Of a stretch of 64,000 bases of DNA, positions 21,964 through 34,302 are shown piece by piece. Position 1 is the first letter of the stretch. Every line of letters starts with the position of its first letter. The position numbers were made by a program, and so were the translations under genes. The notes under the pieces are model-generated. The model did not search any database, had not been told where the DNA came from, and worked only from the letters and a program-made list of their open reading frames with translations. The stretch comes from Lodderomyces elongisporus (lineage: Eukaryota; Ascomycota; Pichiomycetes; Serinales; Debaryomycetaceae): assembly GCF_030384665.1 (NCBI RefSeq), contig NC_083677.1, positions 186,001 to 250,000 of the forward strand, read 5' to 3'.

Positions 21964-24212
21964 TTAGGCATTTAGAATAGTTTGTTTGATTTTTTTTTCT
22001 TTTTTTAAACTTTTTAACTTGTTAAAGTTTTCACGTTTTTCACACTTTTTTCAATTCTTTACTAAAATTATTTTTATTTTGGCATTTGCAAATGGTATGT
22101 GTTATACTTGAACTCTGTTGAAATCTCTTGACTCATCAATGAAGTATATAAGTCCTGTCTGATGATACAGTAAAACAATTTTAGGTCTTAGTGTTGAAAA
22201 AGAAAACAACCCCAATATAATAAAAAACGGTTATAGGACCAAAATTGTAGAGAATTGGTTAGGCAAAAAAAATGAAAATAAAAAAAAATATTATATAGTT
22301 TACCACTAATAACGCCTTATATTGGTTGGGAATAAGTTAGACGACACAAAAAAAAAAGAAAGAAACAAAAATAAATTAAATAAAATAAATAAAATACACC
22401 ATAATCTTTATTCTTTGTGTGCTATTTGAAAGCTAAAACCCAAAAGAAGAGGAAGAGGAAGAAGAAGAAGAAGAAGAATAGGAAAGACGTTATGAGGGCG
22501 TGCACGCAAGTTCAAGGAATAATTGACGATGGTGAATAAATTGTCTATGCTATAAGGTATAGTTGCAGTATACTTTGTTACTGTGAATAAACATACTGAA
22601 AAGAAGAAAGAGAACAAGAGAAAAAGACTAAAAAAAAAAATTCTTTGGTTACACATTCTTTGGTATTCTCTTTTCCTCGCCCTACTTTGTTCTTTTTTTT
22701 TACTGTTTCAAAAGCAAAAAATGTGACATGTTAAGTTATCCATATGATATAATGTATATGTTTATCAATATTTGTACACTTCTCTGATATGTGGGGAGAA
22801 TCCAGCACTTAATGGCCTTCACTACTTGCAATACTTTTGAAAAAAAAATATGAAAAACGAGTAAAGGGGAAGGAATACAGACAGCTACCAAATGTGGAAA
22901 GGTAATAGAATCACATGTGCACAAGAAAGGGTTGTAGTATTAATTAGTGACAGACAATGTTACACAAAAGCCATTACTTAGTTTAGGAGTGAAGAGTTTT
23001 TTTTAATTTTTATTTTTTTTTTTTAAAAAAAGAACTAGACGCAGAGAGATACCACCAATATCCCCCTTCCCCCCACCCCACCAGAATGAGAGAGAGAGAG
23101 AGAGAGAGAAAATACAGATTATGTAAGGGCAAGGGTTAGGGCAAGGGAGAGAGAGAGAGACGAAACTCCTCTCTCTCTTCCCCATCTTGTCGAATAGCAA
23201 CCTAGAGAATAAACCTTTTCTCTCTCTCTTCCACTGTCCCATTCTCCGCTTCTTATCATCACATCTTACACTTAGCCATAACTCCAACTTCTAATCAGTG
23301 TCCATTCTTTCATCTTACGTTTCACCAAACAATTAGATGCTATGCTCGTCCATTTGCAGGCTTAAAATTACCTCGAAACAAACAAACCAAAAAAGAAAAA
23401 GACAAGGAAAAAGTTAAAGAAAAAAAAAAACTGTGGTTATTGCTATGGTCCTCTATAATTCTGTGCCTTCTCTCCATATATAGTCATACTCTCACCTTTA
23501 CTTGTGATACACTTGCTCTTACGAAAACAGTGGTTTTTGTAACTTCCTCCTCCACCAATTCTATTGTTACACACACACTCTCTCTTTTCTTTTCTATATT
23601 TCGTAATGGAACTTCAATTGCGTTTGTGCCTTCTTTCCATCCTTTTTTTATTACCTACACAAATAAAAAATTGATGGGCAACGAGGGAATATGGTTAGTT
23701 GAAATATATAGCAATGATAGGAATTAAATAAAGCTAAAAAAAATAAAAAATAAAAATAAAATTAAATAAAAATTAAATAAAATAAAAAGTATGGAAAGGA
23801 AGGAAAGGAAGGAAGGAAAGGAAGGAAGGGAACCATCTCTCAATTTTCCCATCCACAGAATTCAATATTAATTTATTAATTTATTAATTTGTATGTAGAC
23901 ATACAAATATACTAAAGTCTAAATTCATATAAATAGTCCACGAGTCCACCATTCCTTGCTATTTCTCTATATACATATAGTGTACAATTTTTCTCCTTTC
24001 TTTTCTTTTTTTTCCTTTTCTTTCTTAAATTTTATATTCATCTCCACATTTATCCTCTAGATTTTTGTTCAATTACTATTCAAAGAAGAGGCAAATAAGT
24101 AAAAGCCAGACAATCCCAAAAAAATAAAAATAATAGAAAAGTACCAGTTTCTACTTCTACCTTAAAATAAAGTAAAGCACATAATAAATACAATAATATA
24201 ACAAAGTTCATT
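21964..24212. other. 2.2-kb spacer SSH4 to GPI-protein gene
   Basis: No supported gene. It contains a GAA/GAG-rich stretch (22441-22482), a GA tract (23085-23110), a GGAA-type repeat (23790-23830) and many A/T runs. The frame at 23440-23727 begins with TTG and is not convincing. Confidence 0.55.
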
Positions 24213-24665
24213 ATGAAATTCGCTGCTGTTTTATCACTCGCTTCTGTTGCATTGGCAATCAATGTGGAACAAATCAGATTACTCAATGACGACGAATTGA
24301 TCATCCAAGATGCTCAATACGGTTTCCCAAAAATCGTCAACTTGGCCCAAGCTGACTCTGAGGATGAAGCTGAGGTTGAAGGCGGAAAAAAGAAGGATAA
24401 GTCAACCTCCAAAACCACCACTGCTTCAACCTCATACTCCACCATCTCATCGACTTCAAAATCAACTTCAACTACAACAACCAAGTACTTGACCACCTCA
24501 GAGTCATTGTCCACCACTACAAAGACCAAGACCGATAAGCACGGTTCAACCTCTAAGAATACAAAGACCAAGACATACTCCATCACAAAGACCGCTGGTG
24601 CCGAGGCTGTTGCCGCTGCTAACGTTGGTGGTCCATTGTTGTTTGCATTGGGATTGTTATTGTAA
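24213..24665 (+). CDS. Small Ser/Thr-rich, probably GPI-anchored surface protein
   Basis: The 150-residue protein has a clear signal peptide (MKFAAVLSLASVALA), a short charged segment (DSEDEAEVEGGKKK) and about 70 residues dominated by Ser, Thr and Lys. It ends in a hydrophobic tail (PLLFALGLLL) after small residues (AAANVGG), as expected for GPI attachment. There are no cysteines. Codon use in the Ser/Thr region is dominated by TCA, ACC and ACT with few rare codons, suggesting strong expression. I do not recognise a specific family; it resembles small wall mannoproteins of yeasts. It probably sits in the plasma membrane or wall with heavy O-mannosylation. Confidence 0.78.
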   Translation: MKFAAVLSLASVALAINVEQIRLLNDDELIIQDAQYGFPKIVNLAQADSEDEAEVEGGKKKDKSTSKTTTASTSYSTISSTSKSTSTTTTKYLTTSESLSTTTKTKTDKHGSTSKNTKTKTYSITKTAGAEAVAAANVGGPLLFALGLLL

Positions 24666-25823
24666 AGCAGCAATTGAGTCAAGAAGATGACAACTAACCT
24701 TGGCTAGCCACTATAGGGTTTTTTTTTATATATATATTATAAACATATAACTACATAGCTATTGTTTTTTTTTTCTCCATACATACATACATATGTATAT
24801 CCATATACACATGAATGTATTCAGTTTTTGTTTTAAAATTACATAATTGAAGTTGAAAAAATATATAAAAAAACATAAGAAAGGAAAAGAAATTATTAGA
24901 TTATTAGTTTGGAAGAATAAAAAAGGTATTTGATTAGTGTTTCAATTGTAGTTTAGCAATATGCAAAGTCAACTCTTTTTAAAACACCAACAAAGAAAGA
25001 GATGAGAATAAATATATATAGTAAGAAAACGAAGCATGACACCACGTTGACCATAACCTTTTATCTTGATTCTAGAGAGTGTTTCCAGTTTTACAAACAC
25101 TCAATACTTTGAATGTTTTAACAAGTTAGTTTACCACCATAATGACCACCGTTTACTATTACCTGATTTGTTTGTTACACCAATTTGCTTTCTTTCGCAA
25201 TCACTGAACATCACTTATCAAGTAGTAAAGACACTACAGCACAACAACGGCTGCAACTTATAAATTTTATTAACTCTCTCTTTCTTCTCTTTTCTTTTTG
25301 GTTCTTCCTTAATAATATCGTGCTTGTGACCAGAGCATGTAAAACTATTCATAGTTTTCTTTTTTTTCTTTTTTGTTAAGCCGTCATCTCAGTATATTTG
25401 GTATATCCAATACATAGAAGCAAAAAAAAAACAACAAAACTTTGCAACCTTTACTATTACAAGTGCTAGTGCTAGCACTAGTGCACATGTCTACAAGTGC
25501 ATATGTCCATATGTCCATTTCATCTTATTCCTCACTTCATCTTATTCCTCACTTCCATTTGTCCTGTGCTTTTCGCGCCCCGAAGTTGACTCACAATACT
25601 AATACAAGGGCGCCGGCTCAGGAGCGAAACAGAACACCAACGAAAAAAAAAATCAATATATATATATATATATATAAAAAAAAATTCCAGATTCTATAAT
25701 CAATTTTCTCTAATCTAAAAAAAAAAAAAAATTTCAAATTTTCCCATTTCGTGGAGAAATATCACTCTTTTATCAACACTTACCTCCACTATTTTTTTTT
25801 ATTTCAAACACCATACGCCTTTC
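24666..25823. promoter_or_regulatory. Upstream region of ILV6
   Basis: 1.16 kb without a supported gene. It holds a short palindrome CTAGTGCTAGCACTAG (about 25466-25481), a repeated TTCATCTTATTCCTCAC pair (about 25517-25555), a TGACTCA site, and TA-rich and A-rich runs just before ILV6. Confidence 0.5.
25587..25593 (+). promoter_or_regulatory. Possible Gcn4 site TGACTCA before ILV6
   Basis: TGACTCA lies about 230 bp before the ILV6 ATG. Amino-acid biosynthetic genes, including branched-chain genes, are classic Gcn4 targets. The heptamer also occurs by chance elsewhere in the window (for example 11563, 22128 and, inverted, 36330), so the call depends on its gene context. Confidence 0.45.
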
Positions 25824-26732
25824 ATGTTGAGAAGATCACAGAAAGCGTTTGCACAGACATTTGTTAGAGCCACACGCTCTTCGAGCTCGGGTTCATCTAC
25901 TTCGGCATTAGCATACAAGACACTCCACCGTAATCAAAAGAGACCACCATTACCCACTGTTGAAACCCTCAACTGGTCAGCTGATACTGCAGTCTCCTCC
26001 ATTCTCTACGAGACACCAGTTGCTTCACGTGCACCACCAAAGCAGCATGTTCTCAACTGTCTTGTGCAAAATGAACCCGGTGTTCTTTCCTCAGTGTCTG
26101 GTACCTTGGCAGCTCGTGGTTTCAATATCGACTCATTGGTTGTGTGCAATACTGAGGTGAAGGATTTGTCACGTATGACCATTGTTTTGAAGGGCCAAGA
26201 TGGCGTTGTTGAACAAGCACGAAGACAAATTGAAGACCTCGTGCCAGTGTACGCCGTGTTGGACTACACCAATGCCGAGATTATCAAGAGAGAACTCTTG
26301 TTGGCAAGAGTCTCCATTCTTGGACCAGAATATTTCCAGGAATTGATTGCTACTCACCAGTTGCATGTGGATGACGCATCTGCTATTCCAGATTTGTCTG
26401 CGTGCGAGTCAGCATTCCACCCATCAAACCTTGCACCTAGTGAAGCTTTGAGACAAAAACACGAGCACTTGGACCACATCTCCACCTTAACAAAGCAGTT
26501 TGGTGGTAAGATTGTTGATGTTAGTGATCGTAATGTTATTGTTGAATTGAGTGCTAAGCCATCCAGAATCTCGGCATTCATCACCCTCTTGCAACCATTT
26601 GGTATTATTGAGTTGGCTAGATCTGGTATGATGGCATTGCCTAGAACACCATTGGAAAGTTTGAGTGAAGAAGATGACTTGCCAGTTGACGCTGCTGATA
26701 TCGTTGATGCTTCTCAATTACCACCAGGTTAA
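25824..26732 (+). CDS. ILV6: Acetolactate synthase regulatory subunit, mitochondrial
   Basis: The 302-residue protein begins with a mitochondrial presequence rich in Arg/Ser (MLRRSQKAFAQTFVRATR). It has an N-terminal ACT domain (about residues 72-150; HVLNCLVQNEPGVLSSVSG and RGFNIDSLVV) and the C-terminal AHAS small-subunit domain (FGGKIVDVSDRNVIVELSAKP). Ilv6 binds the catalytic subunit Ilv2, stimulates acetolactate synthesis for Val/Leu/Ile and confers feedback inhibition by valine. Length fits yeast Ilv6 (309). It is followed by AAAAAC and AACAAG microsatellites (26765-26850). Confidence 0.95.
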   Translation: MLRRSQKAFAQTFVRATRSSSSGSSTSALAYKTLHRNQKRPPLPTVETLNWSADTAVSSILYETPVASRAPPKQHVLNCLVQNEPGVLSSVSGTLAARGFNIDSLVVCNTEVKDLSRMTIVLKGQDGVVEQARRQIEDLVPVYAVLDYTNAEIIKRELLLARVSILGPEYFQELIATHQLHVDDASAIPDLSACESAFHPSNLAPSEALRQKHEHLDHISTLTKQFGGKIVDVSDRNVIVELSAKPSRISAFITLLQPFGIIELARSGMMALPRTPLESLSEEDDLPVDAADIVDASQLPPG

Positions 26733-29139
26733 AGTGAATCGAGATGATTTAACCAAGAAGAAAAAAAATAACAAAAACAAAAACAAAAACAAAACTGAAA
26801 TGAAATAATTACAAAATAACAACAAGAACAAGAACAAGAACAAGAACAAAATAAAGCAAATTGAGTCCAAATGCACTCACAATGAGAAGGTTTGCCTTTG
26901 ATATATCTAGACTATGGGTTGTATGTAAATAGCACTAACATAGGCTATTTCTAATTAATAAATGAACATATTTTTTTTTTTTTTTTAAGTATTTTGTCTT
27001 AAAGACGGGGAAACATTGTAATTGGAAGCAGGCGAGATTGACAACTTTTAAAGATTCAAGTCAATGTGTATGGAAATGGCCATCATTTTGTTTGTTATCA
27101 CAAACTCAAACATTTATACACAAACATTTATACACAAATACTCTCAAACACACGTTAAGTTTGTTGTTAGAATAGTTAATGAACAATAGTCTAGTGTATT
27201 TCAGTGAATAGAAAGACATTCTTTTCTTTTTTACTCCTATTTCATTTTATATTTCAAATTCTATATCCTGCTACTATAAGTCAATATCAAGATGAATTTG
27301 AAAAAAAAAAGAACAAGTTTATGTCAAAAAAAAAAAAAACAACAACAACAAGGGCTTTCAATTGAATCACTTAATCCATAAATTTTTACTAAAGAGCAAT
27401 ATATATTCAAAACAAGACTGGAAGGAAATTGAAATTAAAAAAAAATAAATAAAAATAATATATAATAAAGATTATTCATTAAAACAAACAAACAAAAAAA
27501 AAAGAAAGAAAGAATAAAAACTTTTTGGAAAAACTGCTACTACGTTGTATTTTGTTGCAACGACGACTTGATCTGCTTCTACATTGCATATTTTTTTTTT
27601 TTATTTTCCCATGCAATGGCTCGAGTAGGTGAAGCGGGAGGGGATGGTGGTGATGGTAAAGGAAGGAAAAGTTTTTCAGTGAAGGTCATTGTGTGTCTAG
27701 AACAAAGGAGATGTGGCAAGGTTCATAACTATTTCATGTTGGAAATGGTTTGGAATTTGAGCCAAACACAAAATACTCTTTAGAAAGTATGTATATATAA
27801 TTCCCCAATCTTATTCTATTTCTCTTAAGCTTGAATGAGCAACTCTCCTTTTTTAACTTTTTTTTTTGCTTGATTATATCCAATTGCTTTAGTATAAACC
27901 TAGTATTTGTAATTGATACAAAAGGGATCTAGATTTAGATAAGTAAACATGCAAAAACTGATTAGCTACATCACGTGATTATAGACTATGTTTTCCGGCT
28001 TCGTATTAAAATTTGCAATTGTGTAACACAATTATAGTGCATTCTGTTGAATTAATATGGCGTATCGGTCTTATGAATGAATACAGAAAAGAATTTTTAA
28101 TTTTTAATTTTTTAATATTTAATATTTTTAATATTTTTATATTTTTAATATTTATTTCTTTCTGAAAAGATAATAAAGAAAATTCTAATGTTAAGAAAGA
28201 GAGAGGTTAAATAAAAAGAATAAAAGAATAAAGAATAGAAACGCGATGTCAATGCCACAAAGAATTTTCTCGCCTTTAGCAGAACATATACATACTTGAA
28301 CACATACAAATATTACTTTTGCAATATACTAACAATGCTTTATTATTTTTTTTAAATTTGAGGAGCTGACTAGCTGGGCAAAGCAGAATGGTTGACAAGC
28401 TACTTGGAATAAGGATAAAGTTATGGCAAAAAATTGTAGTAGTAATGAGAATCTAAAAGGAAATACAAGAAAAAAAAAAAAGAAAAATATACAAACCTGT
28501 TGAAGTGACTTGTGCCTCGTATTTCCAGACTACTATTACTATTACTACTACTACTACATCATTTGTTAATTTTCTCTTTATTTTTTATTTTATTTTTTTG
28601 TTCTCTTTCTCTCTCTACGATTTTCAAGCAACAGATATTTGGTGGAACAAAAACAAACAAACAATTGAATTGAATGAGAATATATTCCATGATACGTTCC
28701 GCACTGTATGCATACGAAGTTATTCTCCACCAAAGAAACTGAAAAAGAAAACCTTCACAAATTCAACTTTTTTAATCCAGATTACAGACAACCCCGTATA
28801 GAAAAAGTATACGAATATTCATTTCCTATTCCTCTATTCTTTTGTTTTTTTTCCCTTCTTTTCTTTTGTTTTCGGCTTCCCTTGATTTTGAAAACAAGGC
28901 AGAAAATAGCAAAAAAAGGAAAAACGAAACAACGAAACAACGAAAAAACAAAGAACATTCCTGGCGAATCGTTTAACTCCATTAAATCACTTAACTCCAT
29001 TTTCATTCCTTTTTTTTTTTTTAATTCTTCTTTCGACTTGCGGATGCTAATACTTGATAATTTGGACAAGCACAATTATTACCTTATATTTTTTCTTCAA
29101 TAGAGTTTGGAAAATCAATACAACCACGAGCTCTGACTA
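26733..29139. other. 2.4-kb spacer ILV6 to zinc-cluster gene
   Basis: No supported gene. It contains AACAAG and AAAAAC repeats at the start, an ATCACGTGAT palindrome at 27970-27979, AT-only stretches (28090-28160) and many A runs. Long leaders and promoters are common upstream of regulator genes. Frames such as 28505-28801 and 28708-29103 are low-complexity and not supported. Confidence 0.55.
27970..27979. promoter_or_regulatory. E-box palindrome ATCACGTGAT
   Basis: Second copy of the identical 10-bp CACGTG palindrome seen at 19367, here 1.16 kb before the zinc-cluster gene. A bHLH (Cbf1-like) site is possible; evidence is the motif only. Confidence 0.4.
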
Positions 29140-32100
29140 ATGCAGCAAGGACAACAACCACCACAGATGGAAAACTACGATGGAGGCTACTATCGACCTC
29201 ATAGTCAGCCACAGATACAACAACAAGTACAACCACAAGCACAGGTACAAGCACAACTAGGGCACCAGCAACCACTGGTCCAGCCTCAGGTCATACCACC
29301 ACCGCATATACAATTTCAAGGAAACACTATTCAAAGCACTTTTCCTGGCACAATACTGCTGCAACACCAAGTTAACGATGCAGCTTCGTTTTCAAGTAAC
29401 CCTAACGCATACCAATATGCTACACCACTGCTGAACTCACCTGATTATGGACAATCAATATCGGGAGGACATTTTGCACCTCTTCCACCGCATCATTTAA
29501 GACCACCAATTGGTGGACAATCCCAACCAGCAGCAGGATACCAACGTTTTCCTCCTCAGCCACCACCACCACCAGCACCACCATTGCAACCTTCAACACA
29601 ATCACAAGCACCAGCACCACCAGCACCACCAGCACCACCACAACAACAAGAATATCATCGCTATTTATCTCAAAGGGGAGATACAAAAAATGACCAATCA
29701 TTGCCATTTCCACCACCATCGAATATATCCTCCGTTACTTTACCTGCTCGAGCTCATACGTCGCCACCTCAAACCCAACAACAATTATCAGCACAAATTG
29801 CTCCGCCATCAGCTCAACAAGCACTCACACCGCAACAGCACACACAATATCTGCTGCCAAAAACAACTTTGACATATAATGATAACTCACCCAAAGGAAA
29901 GAAACGACAATTGCATTCAAACAAGAATGTTTCAAGGGCTGCAGCAATGTATCCTAGGAAAAGGGCACTCACAGCATGCAATACATGTAGAGTGAAGAAA
30001 ACCAAATGTGATAACCGACGACCCATATGTGGAGCATGTGAAAGATCAGGTGCTACTACTTGTACATATAGCTCTGATGATCAGAATCGAGATTATTCAA
30101 GCTTTGACCCCGCATCATTAACAATATTGAGCAAATTGGATGACATCATGAGAGAGATAAAAAAACCAGAGTTGGAAACGGAAACTCTTGAGAGAAGAGA
30201 AGTCAAAATAAAAAAAGAGAAAAGTGGGGAAGAACTAGAAAAGGAAAAAGAAACAAGAAGAGAGAAAGATGAAGTGGTTGTGGAAAAGGAGTGTATTCGA
30301 CCTGGGTGCTGGGACATGTCAATTTCCTCCATCTTTGATTGGGATTCATTTCGAAAACGGTTCAAAGTTAGTCAGGAAGATATCGACAAGGATAATATCG
30401 ACTTGGTGCGTAGTTACGATCGAAACGTATACTTGCGGAATTTTCAGCAATTAACTTTGCAAGAGCGGCTTGCAGAGTTTAGCAAGTTGGAGGAAATATT
30501 GGATAGCAATTTCAAGAGCATTATCAATTCATATTTTGTCAACTGCTATTCGAAAGTACCACACTTGGACGTTTTTAACTTTTTTGAACTTATTGAGATT
30601 TACACATGGATCAAAAATAAACTACCAGGCACCTCCTTTATGGACTTGGTAAGTGAAGATATAACGACCAAGATTTTCGAACGGCACAAAAGTGATGTCA
30701 AGATCCCGCACGAGGCTTTAAAGAAGAAGGTCCAGACCTTGCGAAATTCCATACCAATGATACTACTCATCTGCGCACTGGGAATTGTAAGTACGCCCGT
30801 GAGTTTGGACAATTTCAAGAATTTTAAAAACTCTCTGGAAGAAGCGTTTGCCAGATTAGGTTGTCTTGGGAGTGATACAACATTTGGTAATGAAGAACAA
30901 GAAGAAGCAGAAGCAGAAGCAGAAGCAGAGGTGGAAAAGGGAGAAATTATAGAGGAAGGAAGAGAGGGAACAGGTGCTGGGAAAAGAGCAAAAAAGTTTG
31001 TTTTTGGGAGACTAAAAATTGCATACCTGTTGGTGACTTATGCCGAGATGATTAGGCAATTGTATCCTCATATAATGATGGAGAATACCGTGACCTCAGT
31101 GCAATATTACCTTACTTTGAGTCAATTGTACTTGTTAGCTAATTGTCCGTTGCTTGCTCATGAAAATGTCACTAGAGCTGCCAGGAATATTGTTTATGTT
31201 CTACGCAAAGAGGGCCGGTATGATCCAAAAACTGGATACAAAGGAGTCCTTACAGACAATGTACAACACAATCAACTAGTTGATCGACTATTTTGGCTTT
31301 GTCTTAAGCTTGAGTGTGAACTTAATGTTGAGTTATCACCAGCAGTTCAACCCTCGGGGATTGCAGGAATACTGGGTATACCATGTGTGATACCCGATTA
31401 CAAGAAAGATGCGTATAGCGAGCAAGTGCAACGATTGGGCAAAAACTATGATGACGAATATACCTGGTATTTCTACTTGACCGAAGTTGCCGTGAGAAAA
31501 GTAGACAATAAAATGTTTGACGATTTTTACTCCATCAACAATGCTTTTAAGAATCCATGGATCAAGTTTGTCAAGTATCTCAATCAGTATAATGGTATAA
31601 TCAATACTTTGCCCAAGGAGATTCGAGACTTTGTGTTGCATGAAGTCAATGTTGACCAGATATACCGTCATATTAAAAACAAGTACGATAATAGTAAGCA
31701 ATTTGGGAACGACGACTGTGATGACATTTTCGAAAGCTTGGACGATTTTTTCATTGATGATGATTTAATACTTCGGGCACAATCCGATTCAATCATGTTC
31801 ATCAAGACGCGCATCCTTTTATCCAAGACACTACTATTTAGACCATTGGTTTATTTATTCTTGGAAGACCAGATTCCATTTGCCGATGTTCTCGAAGCAA
31901 TTGCCACTGTGGTGGGTAACCTTGCGTCGAATGGAAGTAATGGTAGTCAGCTTCAGCAAGAAAATTGCAATTATGGCCCATTCTCGGGTTCTCCGCATTC
32001 ATGCACTGACTCCGTTACTTCTGCTTCTGCCTCATCTGTTTCAGCACCCTCGTTGCATGGTTCCAACTGCTTTGATATGGATATGGATTTTTTGGGACTT

Positions 32101-32820
32101 GTCAATGCGCCACTATTTTACCAACAAGAACACCCCGATGAAGATTTCTCATCCTTGATTAAACCTACAGGTATAGGTTCAAATACAAATACAAATACAA
32201 ATACAAATACAAATACAAATACAAATACAAATACAAATACAAATACAAATACAAATACAAATACAAATACAAATACAAATACAAATACAAACATAAACAC
32301 AGGTACAAGAACGGGTACGACAAATGATTCTAACGAAGATGACGATCCCTCATTTGTCATTACTGATATGAAACTAGCCAAGCGGAAGATTTTGGCGATA
32401 TTGATCAAGAATTTGATTACCTTGCCCAAACTCAACATTCCCAAGTTGAGCACTCATCGCCATCCTGGAAGTTGGTACTTTATACGCAATGTTATTGTTG
32501 GGAATATAATACAGTATCTTTTGTATAAGAAAATTCAAGAGATGTTGGTCCATGCAGGTGCGAATCCAGCAATCCAGCAATTAATTGCAACTAAATTGTC
32601 TGCTTTTACAAAGTCCAGTGATTCTTCTGTTAATGGAACGCCAAATAACCCACCAAGTGGGGCACCATCACTTGAAAATATGATGAAGATGGTAATAGAT
32701 CAGGACGGGACCAAAGCTTCACTAGAACATCTGAAGATTGTGTTGAATTATTGGAAGGATGAGATGACCGATTGTGAGGTTTATGAAAAGTATATAGACA
32801 AGATGTTGTGTGATCTATAG
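29140..32820 (+). CDS. Zn(II)2Cys6 fungal transcription factor
   Basis: The 1,226-residue protein has a Gln/Pro-rich N-terminal 270 residues, then a binuclear zinc cluster at about residues 279-309 with spacing C-X2-C-X6-C-X6-C-X2-C-X7-C, preceded by basic RKR. A charged Lys/Glu linker follows, probably with coiled-coil character. The long middle region (about 390-960) has the look of a fungal transcription-factor regulatory domain. Near residue 1015 is an Asn-Thr repeat from an AAATAC microsatellite, then a conserved C-terminal block. It is a nuclear DNA-binding regulator by family. I could not match it to a named regulator, so target genes are unknown. Start at the ATG at 29140. Confidence 0.88.
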   Translation: MQQGQQPPQMENYDGGYYRPHSQPQIQQQVQPQAQVQAQLGHQQPLVQPQVIPPPHIQFQGNTIQSTFPGTILLQHQVNDAASFSSNPNAYQYATPLLNSPDYGQSISGGHFAPLPPHHLRPPIGGQSQPAAGYQRFPPQPPPPPAPPLQPSTQSQAPAPPAPPAPPQQQEYHRYLSQRGDTKNDQSLPFPPPSNISSVTLPARAHTSPPQTQQQLSAQIAPPSAQQALTPQQHTQYLLPKTTLTYNDNSPKGKKRQLHSNKNVSRAAAMYPRKRALTACNTCRVKKTKCDNRRPICGACERSGATTCTYSSDDQNRDYSSFDPASLTILSKLDDIMREIKKPELETETLERREVKIKKEKSGEELEKEKETRREKDEVVVEKECIRPGCWDMSISSIFDWDSFRKRFKVSQEDIDKDNIDLVRSYDRNVYLRNFQQLTLQERLAEFSKLEEILDSNFKSIINSYFVNCYSKVPHLDVFNFFELIEIYTWIKNKLPGTSFMDLVSEDITTKIFERHKSDVKIPHEALKKKVQTLRNSIPMILLICALGIVSTPVSLDNFKNFKNSLEEAFARLGCLGSDTTFGNEEQEEAEAEAEAEVEKGEIIEEGREGTGAGKRAKKFVFGRLKIAYLLVTYAEMIRQLYPHIMMENTVTSVQYYLTLSQLYLLANCPLLAHENVTRAARNIVYVLRKEGRYDPKTGYKGVLTDNVQHNQLVDRLFWLCLKLECELNVELSPAVQPSGIAGILGIPCVIPDYKKDAYSEQVQRLGKNYDDEYTWYFYLTEVAVRKVDNKMFDDFYSINNAFKNPWIKFVKYLNQYNGIINTLPKEIRDFVLHEVNVDQIYRHIKNKYDNSKQFGNDDCDDIFESLDDFFIDDDLILRAQSDSIMFIKTRILLSKTLLFRPLVYLFLEDQIPFADVLEAIATVVGNLASNGSNGSQLQQENCNYGPFSGSPHSCTDSVTSASASSVSAPSLHGSNCFDMDMDFLGLVNAPLFYQQEHPDEDFSSLIKPTGIGSNTNTNTNTNTNTNTNTNTNTNTNTNTNTNTNTNTNTNINTGTRTGTTNDSNEDDDPSFVITDMKLAKRKILAILIKNLITLPKLNIPKLSTHRHPGSWYFIRNVIVGNIIQYLLYKKIQEMLVHAGANPAIQQLIATKLSAFTKSSDSSVNGTPNNPPSGAPSLENMMKMVIDQDGTKASLEHLKIVLNYWKDEMTDCEVYEKYIDKMLCDL
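32181..32291 (+). repeat. AAATAC hexanucleotide array encoding Asn-Thr
   Basis: About 18 nearly perfect copies of AAATAC lie in frame inside the zinc-cluster gene. Each unit adds Asn-Thr, so gain or loss of units keeps the frame. It is a likely length-polymorphic site. Confidence 0.93.
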
Positions 32821-34253
32821 AAACTACTAATTTCAACAATGCCAAGTCTTGTTTAAGTGAGAAGTTGCATACATATAGAGATACATGCATTTTAACATGT
32901 GGACATACAAACACATATATATATGTATATATGGTAGACTGGGGATGAGGAAAGCTAGATTTCTATATTTTCATTTCTTGTCATTTTAAATTTTTTTTTT
33001 TTAAACTATTAGTCTGGATAATACCAATAGCAATAACAATAATGATGATAATAATAATAGTAATCTTTTGTTTGCTTCTTACTCATTAGAGTTGATTTAG
33101 TACATTACCATATTATGCAATGTATAAGATCTATAAATATGTAGATTTAGATTTAGATATATATATATATATTTTATCTTTTATCATTCTGTATTTGCAA
33201 CCAAAAATATATCAGTATTGCATTTATTTTTTGTCCCATCCAACCAGCCCAAGGCATTTGTTTCCTGGTATAAATGCTATCGGATCTGATTAATAGTGTG
33301 TATGTACCCAATACATGGTTAGATGGAGTGTGGATGGATTTCTAATTAGTAAGCAAATGTTTAGGCTACAAACAAGGAATTGTGTTGAAGAAAATAAGGT
33401 AAACACCAATCCATCTTGTCTTTCTCCACTCTACTTTACTGGCAATAATGACAACAACAACAAAGAAGAAGAAGAAGAAGAAGAAGAAGAAGAAGAAGAA
33501 GAAGAAAGAAAGAAAGGGAAATATGAATTCAATCATAGTTAAAACCACCGTCGCTGACAAATACCTTTGGAGAGGGCTGGTTTACAAATATTAACAAGAA
33601 ATTTTTTATTTCTTTCATCTTATATTTCATTTCTTTCTTGAATTGAATATAATATTACTACTGGAGAACAATAGCACAAACCACAATTATGTGTTTCATA
33701 ATATGCAATCAATTTTTGAAACAACACACACACACACACTGAATTCTTCCAAATTTGTTTCCATAATTTTGTAACTTCAATAAAAAACATTACATCTTGT
33801 TGTATCAACACATGAAATAATGGCCCACCATTTACTGGCACCTTCATCGGCAGTTGATTGTTCGCTCGCTTTGTGCAAAAAGGAAAAAATTAAAAAAAAA
33901 TACAATAAATATAGAGACTAGAAGCTATGCTAAAAATAGTGCGCTAGTTAAAGTAATTGCAATTCCACTTTCTTCAATTTCTAATTACACACATATATAT
34001 ATTTATATATGTATTTATATATATACAGGTATACGTTCCTTTTTGTAAGCAAAGTTTGTTGATGGAAGGTTTCTCTGTGTGGAAAGGGGGGGGTTGGTGG
34101 TGGCTGAAGTGAAAAATAAAAGAGAGGGATGGAGTTCGGAAACGGAAGGGGGAAAAATAAGGACGTAAGAGGCTTAATTTTTTTTTTTTTTAATTCTTTT
34201 TTTTTTTTTTGTTTCTTCTCTTTATTCTCACGCACACTGTTTGTAGGAAAGAA

Positions 34254-34302
<49 letters not shown>

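Noticed and set aside
23440..23727. 95-codon hydrophobic frame with a signal-like start
   Set aside because: Starts with TTG, and its Ser/Thr/Phe content reflects CT-rich intergenic DNA.
28505..29103. Two overlapping frames before the zinc-cluster gene
   Set aside because: Low-complexity translations of the T-rich leader; no domain.
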